64,000 nucleotides of DNA from Pseudoalteromonas sp. MMG007 (GTDB lineage Bacteria; Pseudomonadota; Gammaproteobacteria; Enterobacterales; Alteromonadaceae). Position numbers and translations under genes: made by a program. Below the pieces are notes generated by a model that was not told the origin of the DNA, did no database searches, and saw only the letters and a list, made by a program, of their open reading frames with translations. Position 1 is the first letter of the stretch. Each line of letters starts with the position of its first letter. The stretch spans positions 1-64,000 of the forward strand of contig NZ_JAGJEI010000001.1 in the NCBI RefSeq assembly GCF_018100985.1. Reading direction: 5' to 3'. Of the stretch, positions 22,369-32,791 are shown piece after piece.

Positions 22369-23227
22369 AGAATAAAAATTCCTTATTGATGACGTTATTT
22401 AAAAGTATAACTTTTGTTAGTTATTAATACAGGGGTATACACGCGAAAGTTTATATTTACTAATTTAATTTTAATTACTTAAGGAATTTTAGTCGGCATT
22501 CGGGTTTTTGCGAGAGGGTGACTAGCTTATTTTGTTGAGCTGTATCAATTCAATTTATTGAATTTTAATCAAAAATAACCTTCAAGGATCATTTTGTATT
22601 TACTTAGCACGAATTTTAACCTTGATTTTAAAGCATAAAATAGCGTAATATACTTCGTGTTCTAATAATTAGTTATCTAATTATGTTTATTTAATAAAAA
22701 TTGCGTTGTTAATCATAACGTCATTTTTAATCATTATAATCAGTTGTTAACGACTAATCAGGCATTAGAACGCTATAAAAAATCATTTACTGAACTATTG
22801 GTATGGTTTTACTAAACACGTTTATTTAATTTTTTAAATAAACAAAGGTTTGAGTTGAACTATTACTTTCAATATTTTACCCCCATCGTGGCGGTTAAAT
22901 CTCGGTCCTTTGGTCTTCACCCTATCTGTTGGTGTATCAGACTTTAGAGGCTCTATGTATGTTGTTAATAAAAAAGCCACACACAGCTTTTTACAGCGAT
23001 GCATAAACAACACTTTTAAATTTTTTAATTAGTGCCGCTCAGGTTTTGAGTTGTTGCTATTTTTATATGACCTCAAATTTAAAGCTAAGGCTTTAGATAT
23101 GGTTTTTGTGTGTGCGCAAAAAAGTGTTTTAAATGATTAAATAAATTCGCAGCTATGTTTATAAACGTGGCTACTAAGTTTTAGCTCACGAAAGCTGAGC
23201 ACAAATAAAATGGAAAGTGGAACATTT
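22369..23227. other. AT-rich intergenic region and long leader of proBA
   Basis: About 860 bases without a clear gene, between the divergent antiporter and proB. It holds an 18-bp palindrome (22547-22564, aattcaat-tt-attgaatt), an AT-rich 10-bp hairpin (22820-22843) and 8-bp inverted arms gttctaat and attagaac (near 22659 and 22764). A less AT-rich patch at about 22880-22950 could be structured RNA. A short hairpin (gctca 23184-23188, tgagc 23196-23200) lies just before proB. A possible leader peptide at 22959-23006 is listed separately. The function is unknown. Confidence 0.4.
22959..23006 (+). CDS. Possible 15-residue leader peptide upstream of proBA
   Basis: ATG at 22959 with AGAGG (22946-22950) eight bases upstream opens a 15-codon frame (MLLIKKPHTAFYSDA) ending at TAA 23004-23006. 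The spacing is ideal, but a short frame like this can occur by chance. An overlapping 25-codon frame starts at 22955. Only one Pro codon is present, so proline-sensing attenuation is not evident. Confidence 0.2.
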   Translation: MLLIKKPHTAFYSDA

Positions 23228-24334
23228 ATGCAAAAGTTAAATTGGCGACGTATCGTACTTAAAGTTGGTAGTGCTCTGATAGCACCAGATCAAGATGGCT
23301 GTCGTTCGCGCTACATATTAACCATCGCACAGTTTATTGTTCGTTGTCGTGCCCGTGGTATTGAGGTTATTTTAGTTTCGTCAGGCTCGGTGGCGGCAGG
23401 GTCGCACTTATTTCCTTCAGATAAACCTCGTTCAGTTGTTATGAAAAAGGCAATGGCGGCTGCAGGTCAAACAGAAATGATTGCTATGTGGGACCGCTTT
23501 TTTGATTTTCCTTCAGCACAATTATTATTAACACACGGCGATTTGCGTGATCGTGAGCGTTACCAAAGTATTCGAGAAACTGTTTTTACTCTGCTTGAAC
23601 ATGGGATCCTACCAATTATCAACGAGAATGATGCAGTCACAACGGATGATTTAAAAGTCGGTGATAATGACAACTTATCAGCCATGGTGGCAGCTGCCGC
23701 TGATGCAGACGCGCTATTAATATTTTCAGACGTTGATGGGTTGTACGATAAAAATCCTAATTTGCATGATGATGCTATTTTATTACCTGAAATTAAATCA
23801 ATTGATGAGTCTATTTATGCTATGGCAGGATGTGCTACAAGTTCAGTAGGCACGGGCGGCATGAAAACAAAAATTGAGGCCGCTGAAAAAGCAACATCAC
23901 ATGGTATTGCTACTTATATTATTAACGGTTTTAAAGAAGAAACATTTACTCGTTTGTTAGCCGGTGACAACCCTGGAACAGTATTCTCACCATATGAAAA
24001 ACCAATGCAAGATTCAGTTCACTGGATGACGCATACAGCAAATGAGCAAGGTGAAGTAGTAGTCGATGGCTCATTTGATGAGTCTCTAGAAGGTGAAAGC
24101 GGCTGTATCCGTGGTGATGAAATTATGGAAGTACATGGTGAATTTGCCGTTGGCGACACCATTTTAGTACGAAGTGAAGACGGTACGCGTTTAGCCAAAG
24201 CGACCGCAAATTATAGTAGCTGTTTGTTAAACTTTATTGCAGATAACGAGCAGAGTGAATTTAGTGAAAAAATGCAGGATTCAATTGGTCCTGTAATTTC
24301 TGAAAAAGATATCGCATTATTGGAGAAGTCATGA
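23228..24334 (+). CDS. proB: Glutamate 5-kinase
   Basis: About 368 residues from the ATG at 23228, which has GTGGA just upstream; an in-frame ATG at 23210 has no good site. The amino-acid kinase domain has RIVLKVGSALI, VSSGSVAAG, NENDAVTTDDLKVGDND and GTGGMKTKIEAA. A C-terminal PUA domain (about 275-355) is present, as in most bacterial ProB. ProB makes gamma-glutamyl phosphate, the first and feedback-inhibited step of proline synthesis. It overlaps proA by four bases (ATGA). The upstream leader is unusually long. Confidence 0.97.
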   Translation: MQKLNWRRIVLKVGSALIAPDQDGCRSRYILTIAQFIVRCRARGIEVILVSSGSVAAGSHLFPSDKPRSVVMKKAMAAAGQTEMIAMWDRFFDFPSAQLLLTHGDLRDRERYQSIRETVFTLLEHGILPIINENDAVTTDDLKVGDNDNLSAMVAAAADADALLIFSDVDGLYDKNPNLHDDAILLPEIKSIDESIYAMAGCATSSVGTGGMKTKIEAAEKATSHGIATYIINGFKEETFTRLLAGDNPGTVFSPYEKPMQDSVHWMTHTANEQGEVVVDGSFDESLEGESGCIRGDEIMEVHGEFAVGDTILVRSEDGTRLAKATANYSSCLLNFIADNEQSEFSEKMQDSIGPVISEKDIALLEKS

Positions 24335-25578
24335 GTTTAATTACGGATATATCACGCCAGGCAGCAAAAGCTGCGACAACACTTGCTTTACTCGACACCG
24401 AGACTAAAAACCAAGTATTAACAGAAATGGCTCAAGCGCTACGCGCTCAAAAAGCGTTTATCATTAAAGAAAATGAAAGTGACTTGAGTGCAGCGCGTGA
24501 TAATAATTTAGCAGCCTCTATGATCGACCGTCTAACTTTAAATGATGAACGTATCGAGGCAATGGCCGAAGGTATTGAGGTAATTGTGAGTTTAGATGAT
24601 CCTGTTGGTCAGTTACGTGACATCACTGAGCGACCAAACGGTATTAAAATTCGCAAAATGCGCGTACCTCTAGGCGTTGTATGTATGATTTACGAAGCTC
24701 GCCCTAATGTAACAGCAGACGCGGGTGCACTTTGTTTCAAATCAGGCAATGGTGTTATTTTACGTGGTGGTAAGGAAGCACTTAAAAGCTCACAAGCCAT
24801 CGCAAGTGTAATGCACAGTGTGCTTGATAAGCATAATCTACCAACTTCGCTTATTTCTGTTATTCCTGATCCTGACCGTGCTTTATTGATGGAATTAATG
24901 CAGCAACGCGAAAGCATCGATTTGATTATTCCTCGCGGCGGCGAAGGTTTAATTAACTTTGTAACTGAGAATAGCACTATTCCTGTTATTCAGCACTTTA
25001 AAGGTGTGTGTCATTTATACGTAGATAAAGATGCTGATCTAGAGATTGCACTTAACTTACTACTTAATGGTAAAACACAACGTACCGGCGTTTGTAATGC
25101 ACTTGAAGGTTTAGTAGTTCACCAAGATGTTGCTGATGAATTTTTAAATTTATGTGCCGTAGTATTACGCCAAGAAGGCGTAAAAATTAATGCCGATAGC
25201 ACTGCAGCAAAGTATTTTGATAATGCAACCGTACTAGCCGATAACGAATTTGGTGAAGAATACTTAGATCTTGAGATAGCTATTCGCGTCGTGCCAACTT
25301 TCAGCGCTGCAGTTGATCATATCGCTCAGTTTGGTTCTAACCATACCGAAGTAATATGTACTAAAAACGACACGACAGCAGAGCTGTTTCAACGCAGTGT
25401 TGATGCATCAGTAGTTATGGTAAATGCATCTTCTCGATTTTCAGATGGCTCTCAACTTGGCCTAGGCGCAGAGATTGGTATTGCTACCACTAAGCTGCAT
25501 GCATATGGTCCTATGGGCTTAGAATCATTAACGACTGAAAAATACTTAGTTAATGGTGTCGGGCAAGTTCGCGAATAA
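24331..25578 (+). CDS. proA: Gamma-glutamyl phosphate reductase
   Basis: 415 residues. Aldehyde-dehydrogenase fold with VCMIYEARPNVTADAG, IPRGGEGLI, and GKTQRTGVCNALEGL, where the Cys is the catalytic nucleophile. It reduces gamma-glutamyl phosphate to glutamate semialdehyde with NADPH; that product cyclises on the way to proline. Translationally coupled to proB through the ATGA overlap, and closed by a strong terminator at 25596. Confidence 0.98.
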   Translation: MSLITDISRQAAKAATTLALLDTETKNQVLTEMAQALRAQKAFIIKENESDLSAARDNNLAASMIDRLTLNDERIEAMAEGIEVIVSLDDPVGQLRDITERPNGIKIRKMRVPLGVVCMIYEARPNVTADAGALCFKSGNGVILRGGKEALKSSQAIASVMHSVLDKHNLPTSLISVIPDPDRALLMELMQQRESIDLIIPRGGEGLINFVTENSTIPVIQHFKGVCHLYVDKDADLEIALNLLLNGKTQRTGVCNALEGLVVHQDVADEFLNLCAVVLRQEGVKINADSTAAKYFDNATVLADNEFGEEYLDLEIAIRVVPTFSAAVDHIAQFGSNHTEVICTKNDTTAELFQRSVDASVVMVNASSRFSDGSQLGLGAEIGIATTKLHAYGPMGLESLTTEKYLVNGVGQVRE

Positions 25579-25595
25579 TAGCTGCGGGTTAGTCA

Positions 25596-25628
25596 AAAAA
25601 GCCGAGTCGTTAAACTGCTCGGCTTTTT
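25596..25628. terminator. Bidirectional terminator between proA and the GGDEF-EAL gene
   Basis: An 11-bp stem (aaaaagccgag 25596-25606, ctcggcttttt 25618-25628) with A and T tracts on both sides, between convergent genes. Confidence 0.92.
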
Positions 25629-25632
25629 AGTT

Positions 25633-27846
25633 TTACTTTAGTTTTTCTAACCAGTCATTTGCAGGCTCTGGCTTATGTAAGTAATAGCCCTGCAAAATTA
25701 CTTCAGGGTACTCTTTTAATAAATCAAAATGAGATTGGTTTTCTACCCCCTCAGCAATCACTTCTAATTCAAATACACGACCTAAACTTACTATCATATC
25801 AATTATTAATTTATCGTTATTATCAGTCGGTGCATCAAAAACGAACGAGCGATCAATTTTTAGCTCTTGTATCGGCAACTGTTTTAAGTAGGTTAAGCTT
25901 GAATACCCAGTACCAAAATCATCAATTGATACGCGCACACCCAAGTTTTTAAGAAAACGTACCGCCTCAACAGCTGCTTCCATATGATTAAGTAATGTGC
26001 CTTCAATAATTTCTATTGTTAGTTGATTTGGTTGTATATTATATTTTTCAATTTCGGTTTGTATTTGAGATAAAAAGCGTGATTCGTGAAAATGCCTTCC
26101 ACTTATATTTATCGAAAGACTTAAATCTCGGTGACGCTCATCTAAGCTCTCAATAAGTTTAAGTCCATTAGAGAGTACCCAGCAATCCAGGTCATAAATG
26201 ATGTCCGACTCTTCAGCTACCGGAATAAATTCAGCGGGACTAATAAAGCCTTTTTGTGGGTGAGTCCACCGTAGTAAAATTTCGCCACCTTTTAGCTGCT
26301 GTTTACCATCAAATTGTGATTGTACATAAAGCGACAGCTCATTTTGTGAAATAGCTTTGCGTAAATCTTGTTCTATTTCAAATCTGCGCCTTGCTTGCTC
26401 CCCAAACGAATTATCAAAAAAAGTAACTCTGTTACCACCTTTTTCTTTTGCTTTATAACAAGCTGCCTCACAGTTCCTTATTGTTTCAATAGCGTTTTCC
26501 CATTGATCTTCACGAGGGAATATATAAGTTCCTATACTTATGGTGATACTAATCTCTTGGTCTTCAATCATGAAGGGGGCATTAATGACTCTTAATAGCT
26601 CTTGCGCTTTTCGTTCTGCTATTTCTTGTGTTCTAAGCCTTCCTACGCCCTTATCCACACTGCTTAACGCTGCAAATTCATCACTACCTAGGCGAGCTAT
26701 TACATCTTTTTTATCAAGTTTTTTGTGAATTCGGTTGGCGAGCTCTTTTAATACTTTATCGCCAGCTAATAAACCTAGGCCATCGTTTATAGAATGAAAG
26801 CTATCTATATCGATAATATAAATATAGGCATAACTGTTTTCATTGGAGCAATTTTGTAATTGTTGTTCAAGCTGTTTTAAAAAGCCGTTTCTATTTGGTA
26901 AGGCTGTGAGCTCATCATGCCAAGTTAAATAGTCTATTCTTTCTTGGGTAACTTTTATGCTCGATATGTCACTAAATACACCAATAAAATGTATATTGGT
27001 ATCTTGATCGCCCTTAACCATGCTTAGTGTTAAAAGTTCAGGGTATAGCTCACCGTTTTTGCGCCTTGTAACTAGTTCACCACTCCAATATCCCGCCTTA
27101 TTTGCATGTTGCCATACGTTATTAAAGCTAATGCCAGGTTGGTTATTTTGTTTTAGTTTATGCAGCTGAGTGCCAAGTGCCTCCGCTTCACAAAAGCCTG
27201 TAATTCGGCAAAACGACGGGTTAACAGCAATTATTTCACCTTGAGAGTCTGTAATTACAACGCCGTCAGCTGTGCTTGTAAGTGCTTGATAAAAAAGCTT
27301 TTGTTTGGAGGATAGTTGCTTTAGCTCTTCTTCTCTTGCACTTAATTCTTGTGCTAAAGATTCTATTTCTAATAATTTATCGTGTAGGTCGAAGTTTTTT
27401 TCTATAAGCCTATCAAGCATACCTTGAGAGGTGATGTGTGTGCGAATACGAGCCCTTACTAGCGCAAGTTTGTAGGGTTTATGTATATAATCAATGGCAC
27501 CTAATGCAAACCCATGCTCTTCAGAGTCTTCATTGGTCATCGCAGTAACAAAAATGATCGGGATACCTTTAGTATTCTGTCGAGATTTTAGTGTTTTGCA
27601 TACCTCATAGCCGTCCATGCCAGGCATCATAATATCAAGCAAGATCAAATCAGGTTTTATCGATTCTATAAATACAAGCGCTTGCTCACCACTAGTTGCA
27701 ATCCTAACATCATAATCGGTTAGCAGACCTTCAACCAGAACGTGTAGATTGTTAGGCTCATCATCAACAATTAAAACTAATGGTTTGTGTTTTTGATTAT
27801 GATAATCATTGTTTTTTTCAGCCGAATACATCGCGTGCACATTCAA
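25633..27846 (-). CDS. Response regulator with REC, PAS, GGDEF and EAL domains
   Basis: 737 residues. The receiver (about 21-140) has VDDE and the phospho-acceptor Asp71 (LILLD) with a conserved K in HKPYK. A coiled coil (150-185) and PAS (190-300) follow. The GGDEF domain (about 310-470) has RLGSDEF, with one Gly replaced by Ser. In the EAL domain (485-735) the motif reads EILLRW, but the metal and catalytic residues look intact: E of EIL, NISGRHF, DDFGTGYSSL, ELKIDRSF, EGVEN. I expect an active c-di-GMP phosphodiesterase; cyclase activity is uncertain. It lies 51 bases downstream of the hybrid kinase gene, so it is probably its output. Confidence 0.92.
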   Translation of the reverse strand: MNVHAMYSAEKNNDYHNQKHKPLVLIVDDEPNNLHVLVEGLLTDYDVRIATSGEQALVFIESIKPDLILLDIMMPGMDGYEVCKTLKSRQNTKGIPIIFVTAMTNEDSEEHGFALGAIDYIHKPYKLALVRARIRTHITSQGMLDRLIEKNFDLHDKLLEIESLAQELSAREEELKQLSSKQKLFYQALTSTADGVVITDSQGEIIAVNPSFCRITGFCEAEALGTQLHKLKQNNQPGISFNNVWQHANKAGYWSGELVTRRKNGELYPELLTLSMVKGDQDTNIHFIGVFSDISSIKVTQERIDYLTWHDELTALPNRNGFLKQLEQQLQNCSNENSYAYIYIIDIDSFHSINDGLGLLAGDKVLKELANRIHKKLDKKDVIARLGSDEFAALSSVDKGVGRLRTQEIAERKAQELLRVINAPFMIEDQEISITISIGTYIFPREDQWENAIETIRNCEAACYKAKEKGGNRVTFFDNSFGEQARRRFEIEQDLRKAISQNELSLYVQSQFDGKQQLKGGEILLRWTHPQKGFISPAEFIPVAEESDIIYDLDCWVLSNGLKLIESLDERHRDLSLSINISGRHFHESRFLSQIQTEIEKYNIQPNQLTIEIIEGTLLNHMEAAVEAVRFLKNLGVRVSIDDFGTGYSSLTYLKQLPIQELKIDRSFVFDAPTDNNDKLIIDMIVSLGRVFELEVIAEGVENQSHFDLLKEYPEVILQGYYLHKPEPANDWLEKLK

Positions 27847-27897
27847 TCCTTTTAGATATATTAACTAATATAACTTAGCTTAATTTTTTAATATTGG

Positions 27898-30800
27898 CTA
27901 ATTAAAATCACCATTTCGATACTGAGTTATAAGTTCAATAACAAGTTGATAGTTAAATTGATTTACTGCGGATTTAAGCTGGTGTAATGGATGTGATGTT
28001 TCTAAGGTAGAGCTGTTTAAATTTTTTAATAAATCATTTGGAATCGGTTTAGCACTCACAGCTAATTCGTAAATAGCATCTATAGATTCATCAAGGTTAT
28101 GAATCTCGCCCATAGGCTCTTTTTCACTTAACTGCTGTGTGAGCAAATATTGTTTAATTGCATGAAATGTGAGTATTAACTGCCCATCTAACTGTGAAAA
28201 TAAAATAGGCTCCTTATTATTTATTTGCCGCTCTATTTCCTTTGCTATTAGTTCTAGCTTTTCGAGCCCTAACGTACCTGCTAAGCCTTTAAGCGCGTGT
28301 GTGTTTCTAGCCAGTTCAGCGCTGTTGTTAGCATCTAAGTGCTTTTTGAATGTAACACTAAAGCTTCTGTAATCTGCTGCAAATTGCTCCAAAAGCTTAT
28401 TAATAAGTTTTCTATTCTGTTCTAAGTTCTCTAAGGCTACGGGAATATTCAGCACCATTCTATTTTTATTTGTAGTTAAATGTTTTTTTATACATTCATA
28501 AAGCGAGTCAAAAATAAGAGGTTTAGTTAAAAAATCATTCATCCCTGCATTTATCGCGGCTTTTTTATCCTCAGGAAGAACTGCGGCAGTTAATGCAACA
28601 ATAGGGAGTTGCTCCTGATTCTCTCTTAGAATTCGTGTTGCTGTTATGCCGTCCATTACTGGCATTTGAATATCCATAAAAATAATATCAAAAACGTGCA
28701 TTTCCACTGCTTCAATGGCCTGTTGGCCGTTTAATGCACTAAATACTTCTAAACCTAGTTTTTCTAGCATGACAGTTGTCACCTCAATATTGAGTGGGCT
28801 GTCATCAACAATCAGTGCTTTATTACCTGTAAACTGAATAAGATTTTCATGTATAACTTGTTTAGGAGAGCCATTTGGAGCTAGTAATTTTAAAAGTTCA
28901 GAATTACGGTAGCTTTTAGTTATGATATGAACATCATGTGGGATGTTACTTAAATTAGGGGTATCGGTGTCAGTTATAATCGCAATTATTTTTAGCTTTT
29001 GAGTACCTGTCTGAGCACTCTCAATAAGCTTTTGCAAAATAATACTGTTTTTAGTTTCTTCCTCGCAAAGCGTCAAAATAACAATGTCGAAAGGGGAACT
29101 TGGCTGAGAGACTTTTGCCAGCGCTCTAAGTGGCTCTTGGGTTGTCTCTGGAATTATATTTATACTAGTTAGTAGAGAAAGCAGCTGCTCTGTTTGTTCT
29201 TTATGCTGTGTAATTAACAGCGCGCGTTTTTTTAATTTGTGCTGAGGTGCAATTTCAAATGGAAGAGTAAAATAAAACTCACTTCCTTTACCTTTCTCGC
29301 TTCTTGTTTGTATTTCCCCACCTAATACCTTTGTAAATTCTTGGCTTATTGTAAGACCTAAGCCCGTTCCGCCGTACTTGCGAGTGGTTGAAGCGTCACC
29401 TTGATAGAAAGAATTAAATATTTGCTTTTGCTGTTCTGCATCCATGCCTATACCAGTGTCTTTGATACAAAAACGCAGATTAATTATGTTTTTTTGTTGT
29501 GCAATAGTTTCAATAATTAATTGAATTTTTCCATATTTAGTAAACTTAATCGCATTTCCAATGCAATTATTGATTATTTGATTTAGGTGAAAAGGGTCGC
29601 CAATAAGCTCAAGGTTAGGGTCTGCATGCAAGTTAAATTCTAAATTTAATCCCTTTTGATTAGCACTGTCTTTAAAAAGGTTTGTCGTATTTTTAATAAT
29701 CGAATCGAGAGTAAAAGGGATTTTCTCTACTTTTATTTTATCTGACTCAAGTTTAGAAAAATCTAAAATATTATTTAATATATGCAGTAAATTATGAGCA
29801 CTAGAGTAGGCTTTATCAGCATAATGCTGTTGTTTAGTTGCTAAATCACCGTCTCTTAATAATTGCAGCATACCTAATATACCGTTCATGGGAGTGCGTA
29901 ACTCATGACTCATATTTGCTACAAAATCACTCTTCATTTTATTCGCGCTTTTGGCTTGTGAAATAGCCACCGTTAAATCTTTATTCATTGACTCCATTTG
30001 TATGTTTAAAGCTTGGGTTTCTATTAGTAACTCTTTAGTTTGTTTGTTTTTTTCATAAAGTGTATTGGCTGCTCTAATAACTGAGGCTATTTCACTTTGG
30101 TTTTGGTTACTATTATTTAATGTAATTTTCTTCTCGTTACTCATACCATTCAATAGCGTGGTTAACTGAGTAATAGGTTTAATGACAGCATTAAAAATAA
30201 AGTAGCTTGCTAAAATAATAATTATGGTAATTAAAGCAGCAAATACGTTTGCTTGATCTGTATTACTTTCTAGTTGTGAACTCAGTTTTTTTTCTGTTTC
30301 AGACAGTTTTTCATGTTCAATATTTTTTATTTGAGTGGCTAGGTAGAGTAGTTCGTTTTCTATGCCTGTTAGCACTACATTGGTTGAAAAAGTATAACTG
30401 CGAGTAAGCAAAATAAGTTGGTTGTATGCTTTTTTTAATTCATCAACTTTTGTTAAAAATGAGTGATTATCGCTGGTGATACTAGTTAACTTTGTTTGTA
30501 AGTGATTTAAATTTTGCTTCACATTTTGAGCTTCGTCAAAGTTTGGCTGGTATAAATAGCTCACTACAGCATGCTCTAGGTTACTAATTGTGAGTAAAGT
30601 ATCTGCGTAGATAGTTTGCTGAGTTGCGTCTATTTGTAGTTGTTCAATTTCAAGTATTAATGATTCTATTGGCTTTTGGAATTGTTCTGAATAAAGACGC
30701 TCTCTTTTATTTCTGTTAAGTACAGTCTGATCAAAAGTTTCTTTATAATTGTGTAGGTACTCATCAAGGCGTATTAATATATTTTGATAATCAGGTGAGC

Positions 30801-31104
30801 GTTGTGAGATGCTATTTTTTAGTTTTCCTAAGCTTATATTGGCGTGATTGAAATACAAATTAAACTTATCAATTGTACTTTTATTTGCTTTATCTATAAA
30901 AGCAATTGCTTGGCTTTGTAGAGAAATCACCTCGTTTTCAAGTTGTGTTACGTTACCACTTTGAACTAGTGCCTGTTGCTGCGCTTTTTGCAAAGACAGC
31001 AAGGTGTTTTGTGAGTAGTTAAATAAATAGCTTTGAATGATCAGTAAACTGATTAGCACAAATAGCGCTAATGTTATTTTTGACTTTATTGAGCGAGTTA
31101 ACAT
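27898..31104 (-). CDS. Hybrid sensor histidine kinase with REC and HPt domains (TorS-like)
   Basis: 1068 residues. TM1 is about 10-28, a helical periplasmic domain 30-285, TM2 288-308, then a HAMP-like linker. HisKA carries SHELRTP with His400. HATPase_c has [16 protein letters not shown] and GGTGLGL. A degenerate receiver (about 625-740) lacks the acceptor Asp. A true receiver (760-875) has VDDS and Asp811. The C-terminal HPt has THALKG with His936. This is the layout of TorS- or ArcB-like phosphorelay kinases. The start overlaps the stop of the binding-protein gene by one base, which suggests that protein is its periplasmic sensor partner. The receptor substrate is unknown. Confidence 0.93.
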   Translation of the reverse strand: MLTRSIKSKITLALFVLISLLIIQSYLFNYSQNTLLSLQKAQQQALVQSGNVTQLENEVISLQSQAIAFIDKANKSTIDKFNLYFNHANISLGKLKNSISQRSPDYQNILIRLDEYLHNYKETFDQTVLNRNKRERLYSEQFQKPIESLILEIEQLQIDATQQTIYADTLLTISNLEHAVVSYLYQPNFDEAQNVKQNLNHLQTKLTSITSDNHSFLTKVDELKKAYNQLILLTRSYTFSTNVVLTGIENELLYLATQIKNIEHEKLSETEKKLSSQLESNTDQANVFAALITIIIILASYFIFNAVIKPITQLTTLLNGMSNEKKITLNNSNQNQSEIASVIRAANTLYEKNKQTKELLIETQALNIQMESMNKDLTVAISQAKSANKMKSDFVANMSHELRTPMNGILGMLQLLRDGDLATKQQHYADKAYSSAHNLLHILNNILDFSKLESDKIKVEKIPFTLDSIIKNTTNLFKDSANQKGLNLEFNLHADPNLELIGDPFHLNQIINNCIGNAIKFTKYGKIQLIIETIAQQKNIINLRFCIKDTGIGMDAEQQKQIFNSFYQGDASTTRKYGGTGLGLTISQEFTKVLGGEIQTRSEKGKGSEFYFTLPFEIAPQHKLKKRALLITQHKEQTEQLLSLLTSINIIPETTQEPLRALAKVSQPSSPFDIVILTLCEEETKNSIILQKLIESAQTGTQKLKIIAIITDTDTPNLSNIPHDVHIITKSYRNSELLKLLAPNGSPKQVIHENLIQFTGNKALIVDDSPLNIEVTTVMLEKLGLEVFSALNGQQAIEAVEMHVFDIIFMDIQMPVMDGITATRILRENQEQLPIVALTAAVLPEDKKAAINAGMNDFLTKPLIFDSLYECIKKHLTTNKNRMVLNIPVALENLEQNRKLINKLLEQFAADYRSFSVTFKKHLDANNSAELARNTHALKGLAGTLGLEKLELIAKEIERQINNKEPILFSQLDGQLILTFHAIKQYLLTQQLSEKEPMGEIHNLDESIDAIYELAVSAKPIPNDLLKNLNSSTLETSHPLHQLKSAVNQFNYQLVIELITQYRNGDFN

Positions 31105-32366
31105 TATCGGCTAATTAACTCATACCATTTTTGTAAGCTGTAGTCGTAGGTAGGCATCACTGAGTTCCAAACTGCAACATTACTAAAGCGTTTAACATAG
31201 CTGCCACCGTTTCTGCTTTCTCCTGCTTTAATTGCTATATCTCCATTGGTATTTAAAAGATCGACAGGCGTTTTTTTACCATCATACCAAAAGTCCCATT
31301 CAGCTTGAGATAAAAGGCTCTTAGATCGCTCAGGGTTACTAATGTAATAACCTTGTCGAGCAATAAATGCGCCTGGCCAGCCAGAAAGCCACCAATTCAT
31401 ATAATCGTAAGCTGCGTCTTTAACGCTACCTTGTGTTTGTGATGATAAACACATAACCCCGTGCCAGCCCCTATAACCTTCTTTTGGCGCCGCAAAGCGA
31501 ACATTAACATTTTGACTATTTAGGGCTGAAACAGCTGGGGAAAACATGCTTTCTATATGAGCTCGATTACTTTTCATAAATTCAACAGACTCAGGTACTG
31601 AGTTCCAATAGCCACTAAAGTGGCCTTGGCGTTTATAATCTAAAAGAATGCTGAATAGCCTGTCGAGCTCTGAGCGTGTCATTGAACCTATATTTTTAAA
31701 TTTAATTAGCCCTTTGCTTTGGGCAGCTAAAGCAAGGTCAAACAACCCAATGGTGGGGGCATTTACTATCGCAACTTTTCCTCTGTTGGCTTCATCTAGT
31801 AACCAGCTCCAGCTCTCGGTTTCGTAAGCAATACCGGGCTTTATAAATTCAGTGTTATAGCCAAAGGAGTCAACATTATGTACATAGGGTAAAAAGCTAA
31901 TGGAATCGCTTTCTTGTGCACTTAACGTACCGTCTTCTTGCACGTTAAGTAATTTATAAGGAGCATCTCCTGCGCCTATATTTGCATTTTCAGTGAGTTT
32001 ACCAGTTTTCGTTAGCGAGTTTATTTCGTTAAAGTGAGATAGGCGATTTTTCGCTATTGGCTGTATAGAGCCCGCATTCCAAAGTACATTAATACTGTTA
32101 GACCATTGCTCGTATAAATCAAAAGAGCCTGGATTCATTGACGCTTTTTGTAGCACCGTTGCGCTACCTGCAGGGGAGAACTCTATATTAATACCTAAGT
32201 CGCTCATGGCTTGTTTACGAATGGCTTCTTGCAGAGTTACGTGGGTACCTAACACTCTTAAAGTTACTTTTTTTCGGGCAAATACATACGGAACATGTGT
32301 AATAGCACCTGCGGTTAGCCCTATGGTTGCTAACTTTTTTAATGAGGAGCGTTTATGCAAATCCAT
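31104..32366 (-). CDS. PotD-like periplasmic solute-binding protein, probable co-sensor
   Basis: 420 residues. The N-terminus ([17 protein letters not shown]) looks like a twin-arginine signal with Lys-Arg in place of Arg-Arg. The mature part resembles the extracellular solute-binding family of spermidine/putrescine proteins: [50 protein letters not shown] and [23 protein letters not shown]. No permease or ATPase genes are adjacent. Instead its stop overlaps the start of the hybrid kinase (TAATG). By analogy with TorT-TorS and NspS-MbaA it probably presents a ligand to that kinase. A polyamine is one guess; the ligand is not visible from sequence. Confidence 0.8.
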   Translation of the reverse strand: MDLHKRSSLKKLATIGLTAGAITHVPYVFARKKVTLRVLGTHVTLQEAIRKQAMSDLGINIEFSPAGSATVLQKASMNPGSFDLYEQWSNSINVLWNAGSIQPIAKNRLSHFNEINSLTKTGKLTENANIGAGDAPYKLLNVQEDGTLSAQESDSISFLPYVHNVDSFGYNTEFIKPGIAYETESWSWLLDEANRGKVAIVNAPTIGLFDLALAAQSKGLIKFKNIGSMTRSELDRLFSILLDYKRQGHFSGYWNSVPESVEFMKSNRAHIESMFSPAVSALNSQNVNVRFAAPKEGYRGWHGVMCLSSQTQGSVKDAAYDYMNWWLSGWPGAFIARQGYYISNPERSKSLLSQAEWDFWYDGKKTPVDLLNTNGDIAIKAGESRNGGSYVKRFSNVAVWNSVMPTYDYSLQKWYELISR

Positions 32367-32550
32367 GTTAAGCCTAAAGTATTAATATGTTTGACATTAT
32401 GTATAGCCAACAACATGCAAAGACACAAGTTAACAGCACAATATAAAAATTATAATTAATAAAAAAGAGTATAGGATTAAATAATAAAACAGACTGATAT
32501 TTGAGTATTTTTAGAAAGTTACTAAAGGTATAAAAGAAGGGGTAGGAAAG

Positions 32551-32626
32551 TGGTGGAGCTAAGCAGGATCGAACTGCTGACCTCCTGCGTGCAAGGCAGG
32601 CGCTCTCCCAGCTGAGCTATAGCCCC
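32551..32626 (-). tRNA. tRNA-Ala (anticodon TGC)
   Basis: On the minus strand it starts GGGGCTATAGCTCAGC and ends in an encoded CCA, 76 bases in all. The acceptor stem GGGGCTA pairs with TAGCTCC (one G-T). The D loop AGCTGGGAGA, the anticodon loop around CTTGCAC and the T loop GTTCGATCC are standard. It is not in an rRNA operon here. Confidence 0.97.
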
Positions 32627-32791
32627 ACATTCCTAAATTACGTATTTCGTAACTACTTGGCTGCTGAGTTCCAAGCGGGACGAACTTTAAGTTTTTTTAT
32701 AAAATTGGTCAAGTATTTTTTCGTAATTTTTCACTGTTTACACTAATTTTTGATAGACTCAGCTTAATTCAACACTAAAACGATAAAAACA

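Noticed and set aside
22955..23032. 25-codon frame before proB
   Set aside because: AGAGG is only four bases from its ATG; the shorter overlapping frame at 22959 is better placed. Neither is proven.
31104..32366. Binding protein as part of a polyamine ABC transporter
   Set aside because: No permease or ATPase genes are on either side, and it overlaps a kinase gene. Uptake by unlinked subunits elsewhere cannot be excluded.
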